DNA of 64,000 bases from Ectorhizobium quercum. GTDB taxonomy: Bacteria; Pseudomonadota; Alphaproteobacteria; Rhizobiales; Rhizobiaceae. The DNA is taken from positions 62,001-126,000 of the forward strand of contig NZ_JANFPI010000007.1 in NCBI RefSeq assembly GCF_026552795.1, read 5' to 3'. Under the pieces are notes generated by a model. That model searched no databases. It was not told the origin of the DNA and saw only the letters and a list, made by a program, of their open reading frames with translations. How positions within the stretch are numbered: the stretch's first letter is position 1; each line of letters opens with the position of its first letter. This document shows positions 41,201 through 50,157 of the stretch, in pieces. The position numbers were made by a program, and so were the translations under genes.

Positions 41201-44200
41201 GTCCAGGCATGGACCAGCTCCTGGGCGAAGGCCTCGGGATGACGGTAGCGGTCGACGGCCTTGTCGATTTCCAGCCGGTTCGGCGCGGCGATGGTCCAGA
41301 ACACGGTCTGGACCTTCTTGCCGGCCGGCACGCGCACGACGCGGCGCAACACCATGACGGGATCGAGCGTGAAGCCATCCAGGCCGGAAAGCGTCGCTCC
41401 CGGATCGAAGGCGGCCGCCTCGCCGAGCGTGCGGCCGCGGCCGATGAAGCGGCGCCGGTCGGTCTCGAACTCGGTCGGGCGCGCCGGCCCGGAATTGTCG
41501 GAGGCCAGATGCGCCACCCACATGTCCGGGTCGTTCGGGCTGCGCTTGTTGCGCCAGGCCCGGATCGCATCGCCGCTGCGGCTGATCTCGGTCCTGATGA
41601 ACATGCGTGAAAACACCGGATGGGCGTTGTCGTCGCCGTCGCTGGCGATCACCGGCTCCATGTAGGACGTCACCTCGATGAAGCGATCCTCGGTTCCGGT
41701 GTTGATCAGCGTGATGCGGCGGCCTTCGGCATCGTGTTCGTTGGCGACGATGCATTCGACCGTGCTCTGGATCTCGCCGGCCGTCTTGTGGAACTCCGCC
41801 TTGTCGTCGGAGAACATCACCTTGCTGCTTTCGCCGGCGATGCGGCGAGGCTCGGCGGTCGCCGACCACCAGTCGCCCGAGACCGTGTCGCGCAGGAAGA
41901 TGAACGTCCCCCAGCGGTCTTCCGTCGGATCGGGTTTCCAGCGCGTGACGTTCTGGCCGTTCCAGCGCGAATAGCCGGACCCCGTCGCGGTCAGCATGAC
42001 GGAGTAATGGCCGTTCGACAGGAACACCAGTTCCCGGTCCTTCGTCTGCGGATCGGCAATATGGCGGAACTCGGCGCGCAACAGCTCGCCCTGCCCCTTG
42101 CCGGGCGTTTCGCCCTCGTATTTGGCGCTCATCACCGGCACTTCGCGCGGCGCCTTTTCCTGCAACAGCAGTTCCGCCGCCTCGATCACCGGATCGGCAT
42201 GGAAAAGCTCGCGCAGCCAGCCGTTGAAGCAGACATTGGCGACCGCCGCCACCGACATGCCGTGGTGGTGGGCGTAATAATTGTAGACGACGGCGCAGGT
42301 CTGGCCATCCGGGACGCGGGTCGGCGTGAAATCGACCGCGTCGTGGAAGCCGTACAGCCCCAGCGCGCCGAGCGAGCGTAGCACCTCGAGGTTCCGGTAG
42401 GCCGAAATCGGATCGTACTGGCTGGCGAGGATCGACGCATAGGGCGCGATGACGGCGTTCTGGCCGAGGCCGCGCTTGAGGCCCAGCGTCGGCACGCCGA
42501 AGTTGGTGTACTGGTAGTTCAGGTTATGGTCGCGGGCATTGAAGGCCGCTTCCGAGATCCCCCAGGCGGCGATGCCGAGACGGCGGCCGTGGTTGATCTG
42601 CTCCTGCACGATCAGGTTGTTGGTCTGGTTGAGGATGCCGCCCTGGCGTTCCTGCATGACGAGCGGCGGCATCAGGTACTCGAACATCGAGCCCGACCAG
42701 GAAATCAGCGCGCCGCGCGCGCCGATCGGCACGACCTGGCGGCCGAGCTTGTGCCAGTGTTCGGTCGGCAGGTCGCCCTTGGCGATGGCGAACAGGCTGG
42801 TGAGGCGCGCCTCCGATGCCAGAAGGTCGTAGCAGGCCTCGTCCAGCTCATTGCTGTCGACGCGGAAGCCGATGGAAAGCAGGCGACGCTCCTTGCGGAA
42901 CAGGAACGAGAAATCCATCGAGAAGGCGAGATTGCGGGTACGGTCGCGCAGCGAGGCGAGCTGGACGCGCAGCGGCTCGATGTTGGAAATGTCGAACACG
43001 CTGTCGGCCACATGGCCCTCGCAGGTCCGGACCAGCGCCTGCGTCCACTTCGTCACCTCCTCGGATGCCGCCGACCTGACCTCGTGGTGAAGGTTTGCGG
43101 CGAGCTTGTCGAGGTCGCGGGCGAGGACGGCGAGGTTGATGATGCGGATCGAGGCGAATTCATGCTCGCGCTTCACCGAAACGAGCGCCGTCGAGAAACC
43201 GGCGATGCGCTCTTCGAGACGGCGGCGCAACGGCCGGACGTTCTTGCGGTCGTCCGGCAGTTCCGCCACAACTTCGGTCAGGATGCCGGCCACGTCGCCG
43301 AGGCCGTCGAGATCGGCCTGGAGATGGGCAGAAGGCGCTTCCGCCCATTCACGCAGCGCCGACGACACCGCGACGAGATGGCCGGCGAGATTGCCGCTGT
43401 CGACGGTGGAGACGTAGCGGGGGCCGAGCGTGTCCAGCGTATCGGTATGATACCAGTTGAACAGGTGGCCGCGATATTTCTCCATCCTCTCGATGGTCGA
43501 GACGGTGTTCTCCAGCCGCTCGATCGTTTCCTGGAAGCCGATCCAGCCGAACCGGCGGGCGGAAATCGTCGACAGGAGATAGACGCCGATATTGGTCGGC
43601 GACGTGCGTGTGGCGACCGAAAACTGCGGCGTTTCCTGCACGTTGTCCGGCGGCAGGTAGTTCTGCTCGGGAACGACGAAGACGTCGAAATAGCGCCAGG
43701 TGCGGCGTCCGACGCGGCGCAGGCCGACGGCCACGTTCTCCGGCACGAAGAGCTGGTCCTCGGTTTCGGCGGACTGGCTGACATACCAGGCGATGACCGG
43801 GGAGATCACCCACAGGAACACGAAGGGCATGCCGACGAGGAAGGCGTTGTCGCCGGCCGCCGCCGCGAAGGTCAGGCTGCCGACGGCCACCGCCGGCGCA
43901 TGCCACATCCGGCGGTAATAGGCGGCGATCGAGCCTTGCGTGCTCGACTGCACGCTGGCGGCCGTGCGCCATTCCAGCATCTTCTTGCGGCTGACGAACA
44001 GGCGGTAGAGCGAGCGCACGATGGCATCGGCCATCATCCAAGCGCTGTCGGCGATGAAGACGATTCGCAGCGCGACCTGCGCGTTGGTATCGCGGATATC
44101 CGACAGGATCGTGTTGAAATGAACGCTCGGCACGATATCCGTGGTGCGGGGAATGAGGCCGTTCAGCAGCGACAGCGTGGGCGCGACGAACAGGCTGAAG

Positions 44201-46707
44201 ATCAGGATGATCTGCCAGACCATCGCGCCGAGCGGATCGAGGAAATACCAGCCGAGAACCGAGGCGAAAGCCCATGCGATCGGCATCAGCGAGCGGCGCA
44301 GGTTGTCGATCATCTTCCAGCGGCCGAGCGCGGTGATGTCGCGCGCCGCGTCGAGGATATAGGGAATGAGCTGCCAGTCGCCGCGGGCCCAGCGATGCTG
44401 GCGCGACATTTCCACCTCGTAGCGGGTCGGGAAATCCTCGACCAGCTCGACATCCGTCACGAGGGCGCAGCGGGCGAACGAGCCTTCGAGAAGGTCGTGG
44501 CTGAGCACGGTGTTTTCCTCGATGCGGCCCTTGAGCGCCCTTTCGAAGGCGTCGACATCGTAGAGCCCCTTGCCGGTGAAGGTGCCCTCGCCGGTCAGGT
44601 CCTGATAAACGTCGGACACAGTGAAGACGTAAGGATCGATGCCGCGGCTGACGGAGAAGATGCGCTGGAAAACCGACGCGTCCTGGCCGGTCGTCAGCGA
44701 CGGCGTGACGCGCGGTTGCAGCACGCCGTAGCCGGACACGACGCGCCCGGTCTTCGGATCGTGAACCGGGCGGTTGATCGGGTGGTGCATCTTGCCGACG
44801 AGCTTCGTGACCGCCTCGCGCATCAGGCGCGTGTCGGCATCGAGCGTCATCACGTATTTCACGCCGGCGGGAACGCGGTTCGCGCCCGGCAGGAAGCCGG
44901 TATCGCGGTCGCCGCGCAGCAGCAGGTTCAGCTCGTGCAGCTTGCCGCGCTTGCGCTCCCAGCCCATCCATGCGCCTTCCGTCTCGTTGAACAGACGGCG
45001 GCGGTGCAGGAGATAGAAGCGCTCGCCCACATCCTTGTAGCGCCGGTTCAGGCGGGCGATCTCCTGCTTGGCATAGTCGAGAACCTCGGTATCGGCCTCG
45101 CTTTCCTCGACCTTCGAATCCGGCCAGTCGGACAGCAGGGCGAAGGAGATCGCACCGTGCGGATTGGCGAGATAGTGGACCTCCAGATTGCGGACGAGTT
45201 CATCCACCTGGTCACGGTTGCCGATCAGGCACGGCACCACGACCAGCGTGCGCGCGTCCTCGGGAATGCCTTCCTTGAATTCGAAGCCGATGAGGCGCGC
45301 CGGCCGCACGAAGAAGGTCACGAGCATGTTGAAGAGGCCCGTGGCGCCCTCGGATGCCGGCAGCGAGAACATCAGGAGGAACAGGAGGATGACCGGCCAG
45401 CCCAGGCCGAGGCTTCCCAGGAACCAGCCGACCGCCGCCATCGCCAGAACGGTGATGAGCAGCACCGGCCCGGCAATGGCGAACCAGTTCATCCGCCGGA
45501 TGGCGCGCACGACATGCTGCACGGTCAGCAGACGATAGCCGACGGCCTTTTCCAGTTCGCTCCGGCGCGAACCGGCGAGGAACGCGCCGACATTCGCCTC
45601 GCGCCCGTCGCCGTCCGGATCGGCGGCGGCGTCCTGTGCCAGGCGGATCGCGGTCCGGGCGACATCCACCTCGCTCTTGCCGCAGCGGCGGGCGATCATC
45701 TCGATGCGGTTGCGATAGGCGTTGCGCGAACCGAAATCGAGCGCGCCGTAATCCGTCTCGGCACGCAGGATCCTGTCGATCTGGCTGACATCCTCGAACC
45801 AGACGGACCATTCCGTATCGTTGATGAGGCGCAGGCTCTTGATGAGGGTGCCCATCGTCACGTTGCCGGAAGACAGGCGATTCTGTTCCCAGGCCGCGAC
45901 GGCCTCGGCATCCGTTCCGGCGGCCCTGAGACGCTCCTCAAGCCACTTGATGGCGAAATCGGAGGTCTGCGAACCGTTGCGCAGGCGATAGTGGAACTGC
46001 GTGACGAAGGTGGAATCGGCGGCCAGCGGCGCGATGGAGGCGAGCAGATCCCGGCACGCCGCCTCGTCGTTGAGGCGGATCACCTCGTCGGCGGCGTCGT
46101 TGGCGCGGCGGCGCATTTCGCGCGAGCGCTCGACCCGCAGCGCGATGCGGCGCAGGTTTTCGATCAGCACGAAACGCAGAAAGGACGGCAGCGCCCAGAG
46201 TTCGCCGATCTCGAGCGTCTGAACGGACTGGAACCCCTCGACCATCGTGGCGAGGCTTTCCGTGTTCACCGCACTCTGGGTATGGGCGACGTAGAGCCAG
46301 GCCAGCACCAGCGTCCGCGGCAGTTCCGTGCCGCCGACCGTCAGGGTCGGAAGCTGGCGGTAGAACTTCTTCGGGAAATCGCGGCGGACCTCCTGAATCG
46401 CCTCCTCGACGATATAGTGGTTGTCGAGAAGCCATTCGGCCGCGGGCGTGATCGTCGCGCCGGCTTCGACATCCACGGCCGACGCGCGGTAGACCTTGAG
46501 GATTTCCTTCTCGTTCTCGCGATGGCGCGAGAAGAATTCGAACGGCTGCAAGCCCGGTAATTCGGAAATCTGGCCGGAGGCGAGCGCCGCTGCACAGACG
46601 CTCAGTTCCTCCGCCGTCATGTAACCGGCCCGAATCGACCCGTTATGGTCGATCTGCCTCGGATCGAACTCTGGCGTTGCAGCGGATGCTTTATGATGAT
46701 CGGACAT
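38224..46707 (-). CDS. ndvB: Cyclic beta-1,2-glucan synthetase (NdvB/ChvB)
   Basis: Giant inner-membrane enzyme of 2827 residues that initiates, elongates, trims and cyclises beta-1,2-glucan. The glycosyltransferase part (GT84, about 490-960) contains TLDADTRLM near residue 620 and RQHRWARGDWQLIPYI. Several membrane spans flank it, at about 410-450 and between about 810 and 1010. A long central region follows. The C-terminal GH94 phosphorylase-like domain that controls chain length has GGDWNDGMNRVG near residue 2527, holding the catalytic aspartate. The start MSDHHKASAATPEFD has no clear ribosome site. The frame is intact over 8.5 kb. Confidence 0.97.
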   Translation of the reverse strand: MSDHHKASAATPEFDPRQIDHNGSIRAGYMTAEELSVCAAALASGQISELPGLQPFEFFSRHRENEKEILKVYRASAVDVEAGATITPAAEWLLDNHYIVEEAIQEVRRDFPKKFYRQLPTLTVGGTELPRTLVLAWLYVAHTQSAVNTESLATMVEGFQSVQTLEIGELWALPSFLRFVLIENLRRIALRVERSREMRRRANDAADEVIRLNDEAACRDLLASIAPLAADSTFVTQFHYRLRNGSQTSDFAIKWLEERLRAAGTDAEAVAAWEQNRLSSGNVTMGTLIKSLRLINDTEWSVWFEDVSQIDRILRAETDYGALDFGSRNAYRNRIEMIARRCGKSEVDVARTAIRLAQDAAADPDGDGREANVGAFLAGSRRSELEKAVGYRLLTVQHVVRAIRRMNWFAIAGPVLLITVLAMAAVGWFLGSLGLGWPVILLFLLMFSLPASEGATGLFNMLVTFFVRPARLIGFEFKEGIPEDARTLVVVPCLIGNRDQVDELVRNLEVHYLANPHGAISFALLSDWPDSKVEESEADTEVLDYAKQEIARLNRRYKDVGERFYLLHRRRLFNETEGAWMGWERKRGKLHELNLLLRGDRDTGFLPGANRVPAGVKYVMTLDADTRLMREAVTKLVGKMHHPINRPVHDPKTGRVVSGYGVLQPRVTPSLTTGQDASVFQRIFSVSRGIDPYVFTVSDVYQDLTGEGTFTGKGLYDVDAFERALKGRIEENTVLSHDLLEGSFARCALVTDVELVEDFPTRYEVEMSRQHRWARGDWQLIPYILDAARDITALGRWKMIDNLRRSLMPIAWAFASVLGWYFLDPLGAMVWQIILIFSLFVAPTLSLLNGLIPRTTDIVPSVHFNTILSDIRDTNAQVALRIVFIADSAWMMADAIVRSLYRLFVSRKKMLEWRTAASVQSSTQGSIAAYYRRMWHAPAVAVGSLTFAAAAGDNAFLVGMPFVFLWVISPVIAWYVSQSAETEDQLFVPENVAVGLRRVGRRTWRYFDVFVVPEQNYLPPDNVQETPQFSVATRTSPTNIGVYLLSTISARRFGWIGFQETIERLENTVSTIERMEKYRGHLFNWYHTDTLDTLGPRYVSTVDSGNLAGHLVAVSSALREWAEAPSAHLQADLDGLGDVAGILTEVVAELPDDRKNVRPLRRRLEERIAGFSTALVSVKREHEFASIRIINLAVLARDLDKLAANLHHEVRSAASEEVTKWTQALVRTCEGHVADSVFDISNIEPLRVQLASLRDRTRNLAFSMDFSFLFRKERRLLSIGFRVDSNELDEACYDLLASEARLTSLFAIAKGDLPTEHWHKLGRQVVPIGARGALISWSGSMFEYLMPPLVMQERQGGILNQTNNLIVQEQINHGRRLGIAAWGISEAAFNARDHNLNYQYTNFGVPTLGLKRGLGQNAVIAPYASILASQYDPISAYRNLEVLRSLGALGLYGFHDAVDFTPTRVPDGQTCAVVYNYYAHHHGMSVAAVANVCFNGWLRELFHADPVIEAAELLLQEKAPREVPVMSAKYEGETPGKGQGELLRAEFRHIADPQTKDRELVFLSNGHYSVMLTATGSGYSRWNGQNVTRWKPDPTEDRWGTFIFLRDTVSGDWWSATAEPRRIAGESSKVMFSDDKAEFHKTAGEIQSTVECIVANEHDAEGRRITLINTGTEDRFIEVTSYMEPVIASDGDDNAHPVFSRMFIRTEISRSGDAIRAWRNKRSPNDPDMWVAHLASDNSGPARPTEFETDRRRFIGRGRTLGEAAAFDPGATLSGLDGFTLDPVMVLRRVVRVPAGKKVQTVFWTIAAPNRLEIDKAVDRYRHPEAFAQELVHAWTRTQVQLRHVGVTSQQAVAYQHLGRYLTYPDMHLRADAGTVEAGLKPQSALWGLSISGDFPIFTLRINDDLDYDVVKEALSAQEYLRSRGVVSDLVILNEKPSSYAQDMQHALEGLVENARRFAQQSGDGRPNVFTARRDVMDETTWSALIAVSRVVLHARNGKIMDQVNRAVQLFSGPATASRLRDEREAAVPAPLPAPFPNARAVDDKGDLDFWNGFGGFTPDGNEYVVRLYGGQSTPQPWINVIANPEFGFHVAAEGGAFTWSRNSRDYQISQWTNDPVTNRPGEAFHIADLGTGTVHTPFAALSSHPETLYEARHGLGYSRFLTSHDGLALELTQTVDRERPVKVSRLTLTNHGKAKKTLRVYGSVEWVLGNDRAKTAPFILNFKDEDAPTIVATNPYSLANSGRYAFFSASEAVSGWTTSRREFIGRNGTIRLPQAVAARSVLSGAIESDGDPCAVLAVDVTLAPGETKDVCFLLGDTDSAEAAQALAEQVRTESFARILDRQTAFWADFTGRIRVETPDKAFNHLVNRWLPYQALGCRIMARAAFYQASGAFGFRDQLQDTLNLILQDPSLARAQILNAAARQFQEGDVLHWWLPDTGAGVRTMISDDVVWLAHAVHRYVSTTGDRTVLDETLPFLIGEALKQDQHDSFFTPEESDDVGSLYEHAARALDLAVARTGDNGLPLILGGDWNDGMNRVGIEGKGTSVWLGWFLAAALRDFIPYAEERGDAARKERWGAHLASLKAALETAGWDGAYYRRGTFDNGSPLGSTLSDECQIDSLGQSWSVLTGIGDPARAEQAMDAVLNQLVDGDEKIIRLFTPPFAETRKDPGYIKAYPPGIRENGGQYTHAAIWVVLALAKLGRNEDAWRCFSMLNPVNHALDRDAAEKYRVEPYVVAADVYGEDFKAGRGGWTWYTGSAGWLYRTAVEGILGIVRTPDGIDVAPVLPEAWPGYSADVTLDGRTVRIAVTREGEKPVVTIDGEVVRPDA

Positions 46708-47250
46708 GGATTTTCAAATTTCAGAACGAACAGAGTTGAATGGCACCGTTAGTCGGAAACGGCTGGAGGGCATGCACTCGCAGATGTGCCCCGAACGGCT
46801 CGTTCTAACAATCGGTTCCTGTACCGCTGCTGAACGAAACGGGGCGCGGGTCTTGCGGTCCACGGATAGATAGACGCGCGACACGCAATGTCCATGAAAC
46901 CCGGCAAATTTGCGTTAACCGGCGCAAACCCATGAGATTCCGTGCTGATTCCTGCGCTCGCACAGCGACCTGTCCGGCCGCTGCGACGGCGATGGTCCGG
47001 CTTTCCCGGTCGTGCCGAAACACAGGTTTCCCCACGCTTGCCGCATTCGCCCCTGCGCCATTGCCTTCCCGGAAATGGCCTGAAGCCCCTTTCGAGCGAA
47101 TGCGCTACGATCTGATCCTTGCCACCGCAACAGGCCGGATGCAAGCAACGAAAAGGAAAATCGACTGCGCAGCCGACCCGCCATTTGCGCTTGAGCGGCG
47201 GAAGCGGAAGGCTATATTGGGCGGGCAGGCGAACGGGAAAGGGCAGGTCG
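46708..47250. other. 543-base divergent intergenic region upstream of ndvB
   Basis: This is the longest noncoding gap in the window. It must carry the ndvB promoter and the promoter of the FAD oxidoreductase. Open frames here (for example 46932-47264 on the plus strand) lack family features and overlap the downstream start. Apart from one candidate promoter at 47191-47218 I see no clear operator, RNA gene or terminator. Confidence 0.5.
47191..47218 (+). promoter_or_regulatory. Candidate sigma-70-type promoter of the FAD oxidoreductase gene
   Basis: TTGAGC at 47191-47196, 16-base spacer, TATATT at 47213-47218, about 32 bases before the ATG at 47251. The hexamers fit the alphaproteobacterial housekeeping pattern moderately well. 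Confidence 0.45.
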
Positions 47251-48357
47251 ATGGCGGATATTGACGCGGTGGTCATCGGAGCCGGCGTCGTCGGGCTCGC
47301 CACGGCCAGGGAACTCGCCGCACGGGGGTTTTCCACCGTCATCCTGGAAGCGGCGGGCGCCATCGGCACCGGCACCTCCTCCCGCAACAGCGAAGTCATT
47401 CACGCAGGCCTCTATTATCCGAAGGACAGCCTGAAAGCCCGGCTCTGCGTCGAAGGCCGCCACCGCCTCTATTCCTTCTGCGAAAGCCACGGCGTTCCCC
47501 ATCGACGCTGCGGCAAGCTGATCGTCGCCACCATTCCGGAAGAGATCGCGGCCCTCGAGGGCCTGCTCGCCAAGGGCAAAGCGAACGGCTGCGACGACCT
47601 GCGGCTGCTCGACCGCGAAGAAGCGCTGTCGCTGGAACCGTCCCTCTCCTGCCTTGCCGCCCTCCATTCGCCGTCCACCGGCATCATCGACAGCCACACC
47701 TTCATGCTGGCCCTGCTGGGCGACGCCGAGAACGAGGGCGCATCTGTCGCCTTCAACACGCCGTTCGAGGGCGCGGCCTGCCGGAACGGCGAGTTCGTCG
47801 TCACCGCGGGCGGTGCGGAGCCGATGGAGCTTTCCACCTCGGTTCTCGTCAACGCCGCGGGACTTCATGCCTCGACGACGGCACGGCGGATCGACGGTCT
47901 GGACGCCGCCCACATTCCGCCGACCCGTTACGCCAAGGGCAGCTATTTCCTGCTGTCCGGCAAGGCCCCCTTCTCGCACCTGGTCTATCCGGCGCCGCAT
48001 GCCCACGGCCTCGGCGTTCACCTGACCCTCGACCTCGCGGGCCAGGCCCGCTTCGGCCCCGACGTCGAATGGGTGGACGACATCGCCTACGAGGTCGATC
48101 CGCGCCGCGGCGAAGGTTTCGATGCGGCGATCCGGCGCTACTGGCCCGGCCTGCCCGATGCGGCCCTCTTTCCGGGCTATTCCGGCATCCGCCCCAAGAT
48201 CTGCGGACCGGACGATCCCGCAGCCGATTTCCGTATCGACGGCAGGGAGATCCACGGCCTTGCCGGGCTGGTCAACCTGTTCGGCATCGAAAGCCCCGGC
48301 CTGACCTCGGCACTGGCGATCGCACGGCTGGCGGTCGATCGGGTGACGGGCGAATAA
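47251..48357 (+). CDS. FAD-dependent oxidoreductase (L-2-hydroxyglutarate oxidase-like)
   Basis: 368-residue DAO-family flavoprotein. The FAD motif [17 protein letters not shown] is at about 7-23. Next come [23 protein letters not shown] and, near the C-terminus, [15 protein letters not shown] and [17 protein letters not shown], all typical of the LhgO / L2HGDH-like group. It probably oxidises a 2-hydroxyacid and passes electrons to quinone; the substrate is inferred from similarity only. The start is set by the family N-terminus and a GGCAGG sequence upstream; the earlier open codons are leader sequence. Confidence 0.88.
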   Translation: MADIDAVVIGAGVVGLATARELAARGFSTVILEAAGAIGTGTSSRNSEVIHAGLYYPKDSLKARLCVEGRHRLYSFCESHGVPHRRCGKLIVATIPEEIAALEGLLAKGKANGCDDLRLLDREEALSLEPSLSCLAALHSPSTGIIDSHTFMLALLGDAENEGASVAFNTPFEGAACRNGEFVVTAGGAEPMELSTSVLVNAAGLHASTTARRIDGLDAAHIPPTRYAKGSYFLLSGKAPFSHLVYPAPHAHGLGVHLTLDLAGQARFGPDVEWVDDIAYEVDPRRGEGFDAAIRRYWPGLPDAALFPGYSGIRPKICGPDDPAADFRIDGREIHGLAGLVNLFGIESPGLTSALAIARLAVDRVTGE

Positions 48358-48649
48358 TCTTGACTATATAAATCATGTTTAATAAAAGCGCCTGTGCGAA
48401 AGGCTTTCGGCGGTCCATTGACGATCGGGAATAGAATACTTCCATATTTGCGATACAAAGAATAATTTTCCGGCACGCCATTTATGACAAAAGAATGACG
48501 AAAAATTCTATCAAAAAATGCTTCGAACAGCCATTGAAGCGCCCGACTGTCGTCTTATGTAAGCCTCGCGACAGTAAACCCTGCTCGGGATGAACGAGCC
48601 GCATTCCGCAAGCGGAATCAGGACAGACGAAACCGTTGAGGAGGTTTCA
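48358..48649. other. AT-rich intergenic region
   Basis: 292 bases that are much richer in A and T than the neighbours, particularly 48360-48390 and 48465-48515. A short inverted repeat ATTCCG-CAAG-CGGAAT lies at 48603-48618, 31 bases before the small gene that follows. Promoter and leader of that gene are expected here. No coding frame is credible. Confidence 0.5.
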
Positions 48650-48841
48650 ATGGAAAAGCAGACTATCGAATTCGAAGGCGTTCCGGTCGGTATTGTCGTT
48701 CCCGACGAGGACAAGCTGAAATTCATTGCCGTCAAATTCCATGTGATTGGTCTCGATGGCCAGCATTTCCATAGTCCCGAGGACGTGAAAACGGCGATAG
48801 GCCGCCTTCTCGGCAAGGAACAGCGCCCGCACGTCGCCTGA
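48650..48841 (+). CDS. Small conserved-looking protein of unknown function
   Basis: 63 residues. An ideal GAGGAGG ribosome site precedes ATG 48650, so the 20 in-frame codons upstream are not needed. The sequence MEKQTIEFEGVPVGIVVPDE is acidic and followed by FIAVKFHVIGLDGQHFHS, with three histidines, then a short amphipathic end. No signal peptide or membrane span. I do not recognise a family. It stands 153 bases upstream of nspC, with a GC-rich hairpin in between, so co-transcription is uncertain. Confidence 0.75.
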   Translation: MEKQTIEFEGVPVGIVVPDEDKLKFIAVKFHVIGLDGQHFHSPEDVKTAIGRLLGKEQRPHVA

Positions 48842-48851
48842 AGGCACGATT

Positions 48852-48873
48852 CCGCGCCCCGCACAGGGCGCGG
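48852..48873 (+). terminator. GC-rich hairpin after the 63-residue gene
   Basis: CCGCGCCC (48852-48859) pairs with GGGCGCGG (48866-48873) around a six-base loop, starting 10 bases past the stop. No T-run follows, so termination may be partial. Confidence 0.45.
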
Positions 48874-48994
48874 GGTCCGATTCCCCTTGAGAAGCGGGGG
48901 GAACACTTGTATGGGAGCATTCCGCCGGACCTTCGTTCCGGCACCGCCACGCGGAAAGGCGAATGGATCGCCGCTTTTCTCAACCTGACGGAAT

Positions 48995-50098
48995 ATGCCG
49001 ATGCTCCCGACGCCCTATTACCTCATCGACAAGTCCCGGCTTCTTGCCAACATGGAGAAGATCAAGCGTCTCCGTGAGCTTTCCGGCGCCAAGGCGCTGC
49101 TGGCCCTGAAATGCTTCGCCACCTGGGGCGTGTTCGATTTCATGAAAGACTACATGGACGGCACGACCTCCTCCTCGCTCTACGAGATCAAGCTCGGCCA
49201 CGAGAAATTCGGTGGCGAGACCCATGCCTATTCGGTCGCCTATGCCGATGACGAGATCGCCGAGGTTCTGGCGAACTGCGACAAGATCATCTTCAATTCC
49301 ATCGGCCAGCTCGAACGCTTCTCCTCCGTCTCCGAGGGCCGGATTCGCGGCCTGCGCGTCAATCCGCGCGTCTCGACCTCCGATTTCGACCTCGCCGACC
49401 CGGCCCGCCCCTTCTCCCGCCTCGGCGAGTGGGACCCGGAGAAGATCGAGGCCGTGATGGACCGGATTTCCGGTTTCATGTTCCATAACAATTGCGAAAA
49501 CGCCGATTTCGGCCGTTTCGACGAGATGCTGGCGGTCATCGAGGACCGCTTCGGCCACCTGATCGCCCGGGCGGAATGGGTGAGCCTCGGCGGCGGCATC
49601 CATTTCACCGGCGACGACTATCCGCTGGAACGGTTCGCCGCGCGCCTCAGGGCGTTTTCCGAAAAATACGGCGTTCAGGTCTATCTGGAACCGGGCGAGG
49701 CGGCGATCACCAGAAGCGCGACGCTGGAAGTGACCGTGCTCGACACGCTCCACAACGGCAAGGACCTCGCCATCGTGGATTCGTCCATCGAGGCACACAT
49801 GCTCGACCTGCTCATCTACCGCCAGAGCGCGAAGATCGAGCCGGACGAAGGCGAGCACGAGATCATGATCTGCGGCAAGTCCTGCCTTGCCGGCGACATC
49901 TTCGGCACCTTCCGCTTCCCCGCGCCGCTGAAGGCCGGCGACCGGCTTTCCGTTCAGGATGCCGCCGGTTACACGATGGTCAAGAAGAACTGGTTCAATG
50001 GCGTGAAGATGCCGGCGATCGCCATCAGGGAGCTCGACGGCACCGTCCGAACCGTTCGCGAATTCTCCTACGAGGATTACAAGCAGAGCCTGTCCTGA
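48995..50098 (+). CDS. nspC: Carboxynorspermidine/carboxyspermidine decarboxylase
   Basis: PLP-dependent decarboxylase of the alanine-racemase fold, 367 residues. It removes the carboxyl group of carboxyspermidine (or carboxynorspermidine) as the last step of the alternative spermidine pathway. The PLP lysine is K39 in LLALKCFATWGVF. Other segments are MFHNNCENADF, VSLGGGIHFTGDDYPLE, EPGEAAI and the substrate-side IMICGKSCLAGDIFG near the C-terminus. The start is ATG 48995 (MPMLPTPYYLIDKS), with ATG 49001 as alternative. Followed after 59 bases by the dehydrogenase of the same pathway. Confidence 0.95.
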   Translation: MPMLPTPYYLIDKSRLLANMEKIKRLRELSGAKALLALKCFATWGVFDFMKDYMDGTTSSSLYEIKLGHEKFGGETHAYSVAYADDEIAEVLANCDKIIFNSIGQLERFSSVSEGRIRGLRVNPRVSTSDFDLADPARPFSRLGEWDPEKIEAVMDRISGFMFHNNCENADFGRFDEMLAVIEDRFGHLIARAEWVSLGGGIHFTGDDYPLERFAARLRAFSEKYGVQVYLEPGEAAITRSATLEVTVLDTLHNGKDLAIVDSSIEAHMLDLLIYRQSAKIEPDEGEHEIMICGKSCLAGDIFGTFRFPAPLKAGDRLSVQDAAGYTMVKKNWFNGVKMPAIAIRELDGTVRTVREFSYEDYKQSLS

Positions 50099-50157
50099 AA
50101 ACTCAGGCCGGCACTATCCCTCAACCACCCACAGGTCCACGGAGGCTTACGTGTGAG

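Noticed and set aside
42526..46560. Open frame of 1344 codons on the plus strand, and another of 1142 codons at 38182-41610, both opposite ndvB
   Set aside because: They are antisense shadows produced by strong GC bias at third positions in ndvB. Their translations lack family motifs and are arginine/histidine/aspartate-rich, as expected for such shadows.
46932..47264. 110-codon plus-strand frame in the ndvB upstream gap
   Set aside because: No signal, domain or ribosome site. It overlaps the start of the FAD oxidoreductase and runs through its candidate promoter.
48500..48640. Possible small RNA in the AT-rich leader of the 63-residue gene
   Set aside because: Only a 6-bp stem is visible and there is no T-run terminator before the gene.
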